DNA of 64,000 bases, from positions 123,178-187,177 of the forward strand of contig CAJUPY010000001.1 in NCBI GenBank assembly GCA_910588035.1, in the 5' to 3' direction. Below, piece after piece: positions 9,180-16,669 of the stretch. A program made the translations under genes and the position numbers. The notes below the pieces were generated by a model, which was not told the origin of the DNA, made no database searches, and saw nothing but the letters and a program-made list of their open reading frames with translations. The stretch's first letter is position 1; each line of letters begins with the position of its first letter. Source of the stretch: an uncultured Muribaculaceae bacterium. Lineage in GTDB: Bacteria > Bacteroidota > Bacteroidia > Bacteroidales > Muribaculaceae.

Positions 9180-11174
9180 ATGACACATTACGTTAATTAT
9201 TCCACCGCTGAACTCAGTGCAGACCTGCGCTATCTCAAACTGTTGTCGAGATCATTCCCAACGATAGCTGCAGCGAGTACAGAAATCATAAACCTTGAGG
9301 CGATACTCAATCTGCCCAAGGGCACAGAACATTTCCTTACCGATGTCCACGGTGAGTATGAGGCGTTCCAGCATGTTCTGAAAAATGCGTCGGGAACAAT
9401 AAAACGGAAGGTCAACGAGATATTCGGAAACACATTGCGTGAGGCCGACAAACAAGATCTGTGTACGCTGATCTATTATCCGGTCGAAAAACTGAGGTTG
9501 GTAAGACAGACTGAGCCTGACATGACCGACTGGTATGAGATAACTCTCAACCGGCTAGTCAAAGTCAGCCAGAGTGTCTCTTCAAAATACACCCGTTCAA
9601 AGGTGAACAAAGCTCTGCCGAAAGATTTCAGCTACATAATTCAGGAACTTCTGCATGAGACGGAGGCAGACCCTAACAAGCATGCCTATTTCAACCAGAT
9701 CATATCGACTATAATATCAACGGGACGTGCCGATGATTTCATCGAGGCAATGTGCAACCTGATTCAAAGACTCGCGATTGACAGCCTCCACATCATCGGC
9801 GACATCTTTGACCGTGGTCCGGGAGCGCATATAATCATGGACACGATCTGTGACTACCACAACTTCGACATTCAATGGGGAAATCACGACATCTTGTGGA
9901 TGGGAGCCTATGCCGGCAACAAGGCTTCGATGGCTAACGTTCTCAGAATTTCTTTGCGATACGGAAATTTTGACACATTGGAAGAAGGATACGGAATCAA
10001 CCTGCTCCCGTTGACGACTTTCGCAATGGAGACATATCCCGATGTGAATCTCGACATCTATCGGCCCCGCATAAAATTCTCCGGACGATTGTTCAGCGAG
10101 AGCGAGATTATGGCAGTCGCGCGGATGCAGAAAGCGATCACGGTGATTCAATGGAAACTCGAGGGACAGATCATAGAGCGGAATCCAGAATATGCCATGG
10201 GCGATCGCCAGATGTTGAACAGAATCAATTATGAGAAAAACACGGTCAATATCGATGGCGTCGAGTATCCATTGAACGACACCGACTTCCCTACAATAGA
10301 CCCAGCCGATCCCAACCGATTGTCCAGACGCGAGGAAGCAGTAGTCCAGCAATTGACAAATTCATTCATCAACAGCGAGAAACTGCATAAACACATGAAC
10401 TGTCTCCTTCGCCACGGGTCTTTGTATCTCGCGCGCAACAACAATCTGATGTTCCATGCCTCTTTACCGATGAATGCCGACGGTTCTTTCAAACAGGTTT
10501 CAGTCGCAGGATCGTTCTACAGTGGTAAAGCACTGTTTGACCGCCTTGACGAACTGATTCAAACGGCATGCCGCAGATCAGATAATCCCGATGACAACCG
10601 TTATGAAGTAGATTATATGTGGTATTTGTGGTGTGGAGCGGACTCTCCTCTGTTTGACAAGTCTAAAATGGCAACTTTTGAACGCTACCTGATCGCAGAT
10701 AAGAAAACACATCACGAAGAAAAAGGCAATTACTACATCTTGAATGACCGCGCCGATATCTGCGACCGCATTCTTGAAGAATTCGGTTTACCTATTGAAG
10801 GCTCCCACATAATTAACGGACATGTTCCCGTCAAAACGTTGAAAGGTGAGAATCCGGTGAAAGCCGACGGCAAACTTCTTGTGATCGACGGTGGATTTTC
10901 AAAAGCCTATCAATCTGAAACCGGCATCGCCGGATACACCCTTGTATATCATTCACGCGGATTTCAGCTCGTTGAACACGAACCGTTCGAATCACAACAG
11001 AAAGCAATTGAAGAAGGCCAGGATATCATATCGAACACAGTGTTGTCTGAATTCAAGGCCAAGCGTCTTAAAGTGCGTGACACCGACAAGGGTAAAGAAC
11101 TGATAAGCCAGGTTGAAGATCTGAACAAACTGCTCAGTGCCTATAGAAAAGGGCTTGTCAAGGAAATGCTTTGA
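9180..11174 (+). CDS. fbp: Fructose-1,6-bisphosphatase class III
   Basis: Hydrolyses fructose-1,6-bisphosphate to fructose-6-phosphate in gluconeogenesis. The 664 residues match class III enzymes (Firmicutes and Bacteroidetes), which use a calcineurin-like metallophosphatase core. Metal-binding motifs are DVHGEYE (55-61), GDIFDRG (207-213) and GNHD (234-237), with a distal INGHVPV containing a further His and VIDGGFSKAYQ. A long insertion (roughly residues 300-420) is typical of this class. It lies 60 bases after the PurF-like gene and ends convergently, with its last 17 bases overlapping the minus-strand gene 11158-11694. Class I and II FBPases have unrelated sequences, so the assignment is firm. 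Confidence 0.97.
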   Translation: MTHYVNYSTAELSADLRYLKLLSRSFPTIAAASTEIINLEAILNLPKGTEHFLTDVHGEYEAFQHVLKNASGTIKRKVNEIFGNTLREADKQDLCTLIYYPVEKLRLVRQTEPDMTDWYEITLNRLVKVSQSVSSKYTRSKVNKALPKDFSYIIQELLHETEADPNKHAYFNQIISTIISTGRADDFIEAMCNLIQRLAIDSLHIIGDIFDRGPGAHIIMDTICDYHNFDIQWGNHDILWMGAYAGNKASMANVLRISLRYGNFDTLEEGYGINLLPLTTFAMETYPDVNLDIYRPRIKFSGRLFSESEIMAVARMQKAITVIQWKLEGQIIERNPEYAMGDRQMLNRINYEKNTVNIDGVEYPLNDTDFPTIDPADPNRLSRREEAVVQQLTNSFINSEKLHKHMNCLLRHGSLYLARNNNLMFHASLPMNADGSFKQVSVAGSFYSGKALFDRLDELIQTACRRSDNPDDNRYEVDYMWYLWCGADSPLFDKSKMATFERYLIADKKTHHEEKGNYYILNDRADICDRILEEFGLPIEGSHIINGHVPVKTLKGENPVKADGKLLVIDGGFSKAYQSETGIAGYTLVYHSRGFQLVEHEPFESQQKAIEEGQDIISNTVLSEFKAKRLKVRDTDKGKELISQVEDLNKLLSAYRKGLVKEML

Positions 11175-11694
11175 CGACGGGCATGCCGAAAAGTCCGTCG
11201 CTGACCTTAATCGTATATTTCTCTCCGATTCTGGTTCGGTTGTAACGGTTAAGGCTTATCTGGACATCTTTTGTCCGACCGTTGTCAAAACGAAGTCTGA
11301 TATAATAAACCCTGTATTTCCGCTGGGTGTGATGATGACGGCGTCCGGTAGAACCCGATGTATGCTCTTCAGAATAACGTGAGACGACAACCGCTTCATG
11401 ATCTTTTGCCGAATCTTCATTTGCGCAAAAATAATTCAGTGCGAATATTGCAAACAGAGTGACAGAAGTCAATGTCACCATGTGAATCAGAAATGCCACG
11501 AGTCGATTCAACGTCGGCGATATTCTTTTGAACAACTTAATCGACACCGGGCACAGAACCAATGCCACGGCCACGGCGACACATATGACCGGAACCGGAT
11601 TGACCAACGTGTGTCCATAAAGCGCGATTGAACCGCCCAATAGGGCGAAAATTACAAATATGCCTGCAACAGCTGCTATTTTCTGTCTCATCAT
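11158..11694 (-). CDS. Hypothetical membrane protein (178 aa) in the zinc-transport gene group
   Basis: I do not recognise this family. It has three hydrophobic segments (about residues 6-28, 31-52 and 64-87) followed by a soluble domain of about 90 residues. That domain begins with a basic, His-containing stretch (GRRHHHTQRKYRVYY) and continues as an alternating beta-like region (IRLRFDNGRTKDVQISL, IGEKYTIKVSDG). The start codon overlaps the stop of the ABC ATPase by one base (TGATG), so it is translationally coupled to it. It is far too short and has too few segments to be a ZnuB permease. Its position suggests a role linked to the transporter or a passenger gene. Its 3' end overlaps the convergent fbp gene by 17 bases. 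Confidence 0.75.
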   Translation of the reverse strand: MMRQKIAAVAGIFVIFALLGGSIALYGHTLVNPVPVICVAVAVALVLCPVSIKLFKRISPTLNRLVAFLIHMVTLTSVTLFAIFALNYFCANEDSAKDHEAVVVSRYSEEHTSGSTGRRHHHTQRKYRVYYIRLRFDNGRTKDVQISLNRYNRTRIGEKYTIKVSDGLFGMPVVKAFP

Positions 11695-12383
11695 CAGTCA
11701 CATTCGGTTTTGATATAATGGTGCGCCGCCCCACACTCATGAATCGTTCTGTCGACAATCAGATGACGGTTGGCCATGCAGGCTATGTTAGACATTTCAT
11801 GAGAAACAAGAATTATTGTCGCTCTCTTGGCTATATCACTGATTATCTCATAGATCCGTGCTTCAAAATGTTTATCAAGGTAGCTCAGAGGCTCATCAAG
11901 GACCAACACTTCCGGACGGCTTATGATAGCTCTGCCAAGCAGACCGCGTTGTAATTGGCCGCCCGACAGTTCGCCAATTGTTCTGTCGGCATGTTCTTCA
12001 AGCTGCACGGTCTCAAGAACCTCACTGACACGTTGCGAGATCTCTTCTTTTGACAAATTTCGTTGGTAAAGCAGTCCCGAGGCAACCACTTCCGACAAAG
12101 TGATCGGAAAATGGCTGTCAATCACGTTTTTCTGTGGAAGATATCCGATCGGAAGTCTGTCAACCTCCCTGCCATTGTCAAAATAGGAGACTTTGCCACA
12201 CGACGGGCGAAGCAGTCTGAGCATTATTCTGAGTAATGTGGTTTTACCACCTCCGTTCGGACCTGTAATGGCCACGAAGTCTCCCTTGTTCACAATCAGA
12301 TCCACTTCGTGAAGTCTTTCCAGCATGTCCCACTTCATGGAGACATTCTGGAGACTGATTATTTTTTCATCGGCAGAAGGCAT
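11694..12383 (-). CDS. znuC: ABC transporter ATP-binding protein, zinc/manganese (ZnuC) type
   Basis: The cytoplasmic ATPase of a metal ABC importer, 229 residues. It has Walker A GPNGGGKT (near residue 40), the Q-loop (IGYLPQK), the ABC signature LSGGQLQR, Walker B VLVLDEPLSYLD and the switch His in LVSHEM. LPQK plus the overall pattern places it among metal importers such as ZnuC and MntB. The start overlaps the upstream binding-protein gene by 17 bases. No permease gene is adjacent, so its membrane partner must be encoded elsewhere. The zinc assignment comes from the His-rich binding protein beside it, not from the ATPase itself. Confidence 0.88.
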   Translation of the reverse strand: MPSADEKIISLQNVSMKWDMLERLHEVDLIVNKGDFVAITGPNGGGKTTLLRIMLRLLRPSCGKVSYFDNGREVDRLPIGYLPQKNVIDSHFPITLSEVVASGLLYQRNLSKEEISQRVSEVLETVQLEEHADRTIGELSGGQLQRGLLGRAIISRPEVLVLDEPLSYLDKHFEARIYEIISDIAKRATIILVSHEMSNIACMANRHLIVDRTIHECGAAHHYIKTECD

Positions 12384-13254
12384 CGGCGATCTTGATTAAT
12401 TCTGTTTCATAATCGGCATTCATCGGATTGATTGACACCGTTTTCAAGCCAAGATGACTTTTGACCGGTTCTGACTGTCGCGAATCAAATTCATCTTGCA
12501 TGAAAAACACCCGGGCACCGTGTCTGTCAGCCTCGCTCAACCTATCGTGAAGCTGCTTCACCGACTGCTCCTTGCCATGTGTCCCTATGGTCAATTGCTC
12601 CATGTCGTAGTCACGGGCAAAATAACTCAGTGACGGATGCCAGACAACGAAAGTGCGCGTGGTGACTGTGTCAAGACGCGCTGCGATCTCGCGGTCCAAC
12701 GAATCAAGCCTGTTTTCAACAACTTTCAGATTGGTTTCATATATTTCCTTTCCTTCAGGATCAATCCCGACCAAAGTTGTCTTGATCTGACGGGCCATAG
12801 CTTTCAGATTTCGTGGCGAACTCCATATGTGAGGATCGGCAGATCCATGATGGTGACCATGCCTGTGCGTTTCATCGGCCCCACCATGTTCATGGTGATC
12901 ACCATGCGTACCGTACAGCAAATCCACATTTTCAGACAGATTTGCGACAACTACATCTGAAGACCCGAGACGCGCAATCAGATTCCGCTCGAAATCAAGA
13001 GTTCCGGTGACAAAATATGCATCACTATTTTCCAAAGACACAAGCGAACCCATTGACGGTTCAAATGACTCAGGGTTGGCATTTGATTTCATGAGGCATT
13101 CGACCTTAAAGCGGTCTCCTGCTATCTGCTCGACAAGCGTCTGCTCGGGGGGTATACTGACCATCAGTGATCCCGTCTCTCTTTCGCGGGAACCACATGA
13201 AGCCAACACCGCCAACGAAACCGCAAGTGATATTCTGACCGATTTAAACATCAC
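12367..13254 (-). CDS. znuA: Zinc-type ABC transporter substrate-binding lipoprotein (ZnuA-like)
   Basis: A periplasmic metal-binding lipoprotein of the cluster 9 (ZnuA/TroA) family, 295 residues. The N-terminus is a lipoprotein signal ending LAVLASC, with lipidation at the Cys. A His/Asp-rich loop (residues about 112-140, HGDHHEHGG then HRHGHHHG) precedes SADPHIWSSPRNL, the conserved metal-ligand His region. Further family motifs are VVWHPSLSYFARDY and VFFMQDEFDSRQ. A His-rich loop of this kind is typical of zinc rather than manganese proteins. It overlaps the GNAT gene upstream by 4 bases and the ATPase gene downstream by 17, so all four genes of this group should share one transcript. Confidence 0.9.
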   Translation of the reverse strand: MMFKSVRISLAVSLAVLASCGSRERETGSLMVSIPPEQTLVEQIAGDRFKVECLMKSNANPESFEPSMGSLVSLENSDAYFVTGTLDFERNLIARLGSSDVVVANLSENVDLLYGTHGDHHEHGGADETHRHGHHHGSADPHIWSSPRNLKAMARQIKTTLVGIDPEGKEIYETNLKVVENRLDSLDREIAARLDTVTTRTFVVWHPSLSYFARDYDMEQLTIGTHGKEQSVKQLHDRLSEADRHGARVFFMQDEFDSRQSEPVKSHLGLKTVSINPMNADYETELIKIADAFCR

Positions 13255-13793
13255 TGATTGTAGACTAAAGTATGCAACATGATAACAAACGAATTTGCGT
13301 CGGGAAGTGGAGACGTGGTCATGAGCATCATCGGAACAGACTCAAGATCGGGTCTGTACGGGGGCTGATAATAAGGATAGTCTCTCATTGCCTCGAAGCC
13401 GTTCCGTTCATAAAACGCGATGCGTCTCTCAGCTTCGGGAGAATCGCCCGGAAGCTCGACTTCAAGAACTATGGGCGTCTCTGCCTCCGATACCTTCAAT
13501 GCCGACAGAACCAGTGAGCCTATGCCCGATCCTCTCGCCGCTTTTTCAACTGCAAAATGCTCGATATAAAGTGTTGACGGTAAGTTCCATGTTGTAAGAA
13601 ATCCAAGAAATTTTTTCTCATCCGACAAAATCACACGCATACGGAAAAATGGAGATCGTGAGTCAATCATGTCAAGTATACTTCTCCAGGGTCTGCGCTC
13701 TTCCTCAGGAAAAGACGTCTCGTAAAGACCCCTTACCCGATCAAGCATTATGTCATCGGATCTGTCTATATCTTTTAATGTAATTCTTTCCAT
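13251..13793 (-). CDS. GNAT family N-acetyltransferase
   Basis: A 180-residue acetyl-CoA-dependent acetyltransferase of unknown substrate. The core GNAT acetyl-CoA motif appears as VEKAARGSGIGSLVLSAL (R-G-x-G-I-G-x-L), followed by the beta5/alpha4 region IVLEVELP and RIAFYERNGFEAM (the F-Y-x-x-x-G-F motif). It is the first gene of the znuA-znuC group and overlaps znuA by 4 bases. Start choice: the frame stays open to 13970, but that upstream part runs through the 74-bp repeat and its promoter. The -7 box ends at 13821, so a start further upstream would lie outside the transcript. ATG 13793 (MERITLKD) allows a leader of about 20 nt; ATG 13811 would be nearly leaderless. Confidence 0.85.
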   Translation of the reverse strand: MERITLKDIDRSDDIMLDRVRGLYETSFPEEERRPWRSILDMIDSRSPFFRMRVILSDEKKFLGFLTTWNLPSTLYIEHFAVEKAARGSGIGSLVLSALKVSEAETPIVLEVELPGDSPEAERRIAFYERNGFEAMRDYPYYQPPYRPDLESVPMMLMTTSPLPDANSFVIMLHTLVYNQ

Positions 13794-13819
13794 GTCAATC
13801 AGTCGATTCATTTTTATAT

Positions 13820-13925
13820 GCAAAGATACGAATAAGTCGAGAGCAAATGCAAATTTATTTGCGGTTTGCCGAGCAAGAGTATCAAAGACGAAGTCAAAGA
13901 TACGAATAAGTCGAGAACAAAACCG
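13820..13925 (-). repeat. 74-bp promoter-bearing repeat, about 1.5 copies, upstream of the GNAT-zinc operon
   Basis: On the minus strand two copies of the segment CTCGACTTATTCGTATCTTTG lie exactly 74 bases apart (-7 boxes TATCTTTG at 13902-13895 and 13828-13821). The downstream 34-nt partial copy (13853-13820) is identical to the terminal partial copy of the repeat upstream of ilvE at 50287-50320. Each unit holds TTTG, a 21-nt spacer and TATCTTTG, a near-consensus Bacteroidetes promoter. The last box is only about 10 bases from ATG 13811 and 28 from ATG 13793. The array therefore supplies the promoter of the GNAT-znuA-znuC group. Confidence 0.85.
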
Positions 13926-13994
13926 CAGGCATAAATCGATCATGGAATTCATATAGGCGCAAAAAGGCATTGATGTTACAATTCATAAGCATAA

Positions 13995-14026
13995 TTTGCC
14001 CGTTTGGTCATTTATTTTTATCTTTG
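13995..14026 (+). promoter_or_regulatory. Predicted promoter of the Lrp/AsnC gene
   Basis: TTTG (13995-13998), a 20-nt spacer and TATCTTTG (14019-14026) match the Bacteroidetes consensus exactly. The start point near 14033 leaves a leader of about 20 nt before ATG 14052 and excludes the upstream start at 14004. Confidence 0.8.
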
Positions 14027-14051
14027 CAACGCACAAATCAACTTTATCACT

Positions 14052-14522
14052 ATGTCACAACAATTGGATTCTTTAGATATCAAACTGTTGCGTATGCTTT
14101 CTGTAAACGCACGCAAGCCCTATCTTGAAATTGCACGCGAAACCGGAGTATCCGGAGCCGCGATTCACCAACGCATGGCCAAACTGCAGGCACTTGGAAT
14201 TGTCCGTGGCTCGGAAACAATCATTGATCCAGCTTCAATCGGATATACCACTTGCGCATACCTCGGAGTCTTTTTTAAAGACCCTTCAAAATATGATGAG
14301 ATTCTCGAAGGCCTCAAGCAAATTCCCGAAGTGGTCGAATGTCATCTGACAACAGGTCAATATGACATGATAATAAAACTGTATGCACGCAACAACGAAC
14401 ATCTTCTCAGTGTCATTCACGACAAGCTCCACTCTCTTGATCTGGGTCGCACCGAGACCACAATCTCATTTAAAGAGGTGTTCAACCGCCAATTGCCGAT
14501 TGAAGAATCACACATCAACTGA
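14052..14522 (+). CDS. Lrp/AsnC family transcriptional regulator
   Basis: A 156-residue feast/famine regulator. The N-terminal winged helix-turn-helix (LDSLDIKLLRMLSVNARK, then ARETGVSGAAIHQRMAKLQ, about residues 5-50) binds DNA. The C-terminal RAM/ACT-like domain (YTTCAYLGVFFKDP through VVECHLTTGQYDMIIKLY and FKEVFNRQLPIE) oligomerises and senses amino acids. It is monocistronic: it has its own consensus promoter and a strong hairpin terminator directly after the stop. Its regulon and ligand cannot be told from the sequence. The neighbouring inositol-phosphatase and peptidase genes are downstream of the terminator. Confidence 0.93.
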   Translation: MSQQLDSLDIKLLRMLSVNARKPYLEIARETGVSGAAIHQRMAKLQALGIVRGSETIIDPASIGYTTCAYLGVFFKDPSKYDEILEGLKQIPEVVECHLTTGQYDMIIKLYARNNEHLLSVIHDKLHSLDLGRTETTISFKEVFNRQLPIEESHIN

Positions 14523-14531
14523 ACAATGTTT

Positions 14532-14553
14532 GAAGCCGGCATAAGCCGGCTTC
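14532..14553 (+). terminator. Rho-independent terminator after the Lrp gene
   Basis: GAAGCCGGC, loop ATAA and GCCGGCTTC form a perfect 9-bp GC-rich stem followed by TTTAATTTT. It starts 9 bases after the Lrp stop codon and ends 16 bases before the next ATG. Confidence 0.8.
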
Positions 14554-14569
14554 TTTAATTTTGGAAATC

Positions 14570-15343
14570 ATGACTGATTCTCTTCTTTTAAATGCAATTT
14601 CTTGGGCGCGCCAAGCCGGTGCGGTCCAATTGAAATATTTCAGATCTGAAAATCTTCAGGTCGAGACCAAATTAAACGAAAGCGACATTGTCACCAAGGC
14701 CGATAAACTGTCGGAACAGTTGCTGATCGACAATATCCACCGTGTCTACCCTACCCACTCCATTCTGTCAGAGGAATCAGGAGAGGAATCTCATGGAGAG
14801 GAGAGTGAATATCGCTGGATCATTGATCCGCTTGACGGAACAACCAATTTCAATGCCGGGCTGCCGCTGTTTTCGGTTTCCATCGCAATCGAGTATCGTG
14901 GCGAGACCATTATCGGAGTCGTGTACGCACCCTATCTCGATGAAGTGTTCCATGCGGTCAAAGGCCAAGGTGCATTCTTGAACGGCCGTCCTATTTCCGC
15001 AAGCTGCAATGACTCACTTGAGAAGGCCGTTATCTCTACAGGATTTCCTGTCGACAAAAAGACAACCAACGACAACAACCTGACACCGTTCAGCAAAGTG
15101 ATGCCCGAAGTGAGAGGAATCAGACGGCTCGGATCGGCTGCCGTCGACCTGTGTTATGTCGCGGCCGGATTCCTTGACGGATATTGGGAAATAAACCTCC
15201 ACAAGTGGGACATAGCCGCCGGGCAGCTCATTGTGTCTGAAGCCGGGGGTATGGTCACCCGTTTCAGACCCGACAGGAACTATTGCGTCGTGGCTTCTTC
15301 AAAAGCCCTGCACAACAGGCTCCTTAAAATGATCTCAGAATGA
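14570..15343 (+). CDS. Inositol monophosphatase family protein
   Basis: A 257-residue Mg-dependent sugar-phosphate phosphatase of the FIG/IMPase superfamily. Diagnostic motifs are EESGEE (metal-binding Glu), WIIDPLDGTTNF (the D-P-x-D-G-T-x-N-F metal motif, near residue 84) and LHKWDIAAGQLIVSEAGG (the W-D-x-A-A-G motif). The family includes SuhB, CysQ and inositol-1-phosphatases. The sequence looks closest to SuhB-type inositol phosphatase, but the substrate is not determined by these motifs. Start: ATG 14570; the frame also opens at a TTG three codons earlier, which was not used. The stop overlaps the start of the M64 peptidase gene by 4 bases (ATGA), indicating translational coupling. Confidence 0.9.
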   Translation: MTDSLLLNAISWARQAGAVQLKYFRSENLQVETKLNESDIVTKADKLSEQLLIDNIHRVYPTHSILSEESGEESHGEESEYRWIIDPLDGTTNFNAGLPLFSVSIAIEYRGETIIGVVYAPYLDEVFHAVKGQGAFLNGRPISASCNDSLEKAVISTGFPVDKKTTNDNNLTPFSKVMPEVRGIRRLGSAAVDLCYVAAGFLDGYWEINLHKWDIAAGQLIVSEAGGMVTRFRPDRNYCVVASSKALHNRLLKMISE

Positions 15344-16629
15344 GGAACACGTTACTGACATTGGCGGCAATATGTTTTTTTGCTGCAAACACCCATGCCG
15401 TTGACGAGATTTCATTCGACAGAAACTTTGCGGACTCTACCCTGAGAGTGAATTACATTTTTTCCGGAGACGCAACCACACAGGAAATATCACTTTCAGA
15501 AATCAGTCTCCACGAAATGTGGGCCGGACGGCGTCATAATCTCGACTCACTGCCTCTCAAAGGGAACGGGCGCATTGATGTCAGAGATCACAAAACAGGA
15601 AAAACAATTTACCGGCATTCTTTTTCAGATCTTTTTCTTGAATGGCTCGCCACCGACGAGGCCCGCGACAACAGACGGGCAATGGAAGCGACCATGCTGA
15701 TCCCATATCCACGAGCGACTGTCGAAATCAATGTCACGCTTGACAACAGTGCCGGACAGCCTGCCGCTTCATTCTCACACCTGATTGATCCGCGGGACAT
15801 TCTGATCAGACATAAAGAGGTAAAGAGCAAACCGCAGTTCAAATATATCCACAAATCGGGATCTCCACGCGAAAAAATCGATGTCGCGATTCTCGCCGAA
15901 GGATACACCAGGGAAGAGATCGATTCTTTCTATGTCCATGCCCGGAGAGCCGTTGAAAGCATACTCTCCCATGAGCCGTTCAGATCACTGTCAGACAGAT
16001 TTAATTTTGTCGCCGTAGCGACAGAATCTGAAGATTCAGGAGTAAGTATCCCGAGACTTAAAGATTGGAAAAACACGGCTTTTTCTTCAAATTTCAGCAC
16101 ATTCTATTCCGATCGCTATCTTACGACATCTCGTGTTCACGCCATTCACGAAAAACTGTCAGGGATTCCCTATGAACATCTGATCATTCTTGCCAATACA
16201 GACGAATATGGAGGAGGCGGCATCTACAACTCATATACTCTGACCACGTCACGTCACAAAAACTTCCGTCCGGTTGTGACCCATGAGTTCGGACACAGTT
16301 TTGCAGGTCTTGCCGATGAATATTTCTATACTGATGACGTAATGACAGACACCTACGCCACACACTCCGAGCCATGGGAACAAAATGTCACGACTCTTGT
16401 CGATTTCAGTTCGAAATGGGCCGATATGCTCCCGGATGATTCACCCGTGCCTTCGGTCTCTGTCGACACTGCCAAAGTTGGCGTGTATGAAGGTGCGGCC
16501 TATTCAACCCGAGGTGTTTTCCGTCCGTTTGACAGATGCAGAATGAGAGACAACGAATATCCGTCCTTCTGCCCTGTTTGCCAACGTGCCATTCGAAAGA
16601 TCATAGAGTTTTATGTCTCTGATCAATGA
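15340..16629 (+). CDS. M64 family metallopeptidase (IgA-peptidase-like), secreted
   Basis: A 429-residue secreted zinc peptidase. A signal peptide (about residues 1-20, ending NTHA) is followed by a beta-rich N-terminal domain and a catalytic domain that opens with KIDVAILAEGYTREE, the usual start of M64. The zinc motif HEFGHSFAGLADEY supplies two His and a downstream Asp/Glu ligand. Conserved Cys residues near the C-terminus (CRMRDNEYPSFCPVCQRAI) are family-typical. M64 members of Bacteroidales are mostly uncharacterised, and the IgA-protease name comes from a Clostridium relative, so activity on IgA should not be assumed. It is translationally coupled to the phosphatase upstream, and the transglutaminase-kinase-TIR frame starts 40 bases downstream. 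Confidence 0.9.
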   Translation: MRNTLLTLAAICFFAANTHAVDEISFDRNFADSTLRVNYIFSGDATTQEISLSEISLHEMWAGRRHNLDSLPLKGNGRIDVRDHKTGKTIYRHSFSDLFLEWLATDEARDNRRAMEATMLIPYPRATVEINVTLDNSAGQPAASFSHLIDPRDILIRHKEVKSKPQFKYIHKSGSPREKIDVAILAEGYTREEIDSFYVHARRAVESILSHEPFRSLSDRFNFVAVATESEDSGVSIPRLKDWKNTAFSSNFSTFYSDRYLTTSRVHAIHEKLSGIPYEHLIILANTDEYGGGGIYNSYTLTTSRHKNFRPVVTHEFGHSFAGLADEYFYTDDVMTDTYATHSEPWEQNVTTLVDFSSKWADMLPDDSPVPSVSVDTAKVGVYEGAAYSTRGVFRPFDRCRMRDNEYPSFCPVCQRAIRKIIEFYVSDQ

Positions 16630-16669
16630 AGATAGTGATTAATTGGCTCTCCCTTGTGATTCAAGACAA

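Noticed and set aside
9717-10352. Long antisense open frame (211 codons) inside fbp
   Set aside because: It lies opposite the conserved phosphatase domain, has a Cys/His/Val-rich shadow composition with no recognisable motif, and no promoter.
13811-13970. N-terminal extension of the GNAT protein through the 74-bp repeat
   Set aside because: The sequence encoded is the repeat and its promoter boxes, and the -7 box lies downstream of the proposed earlier start codons, so the extension would not be transcribed from it.
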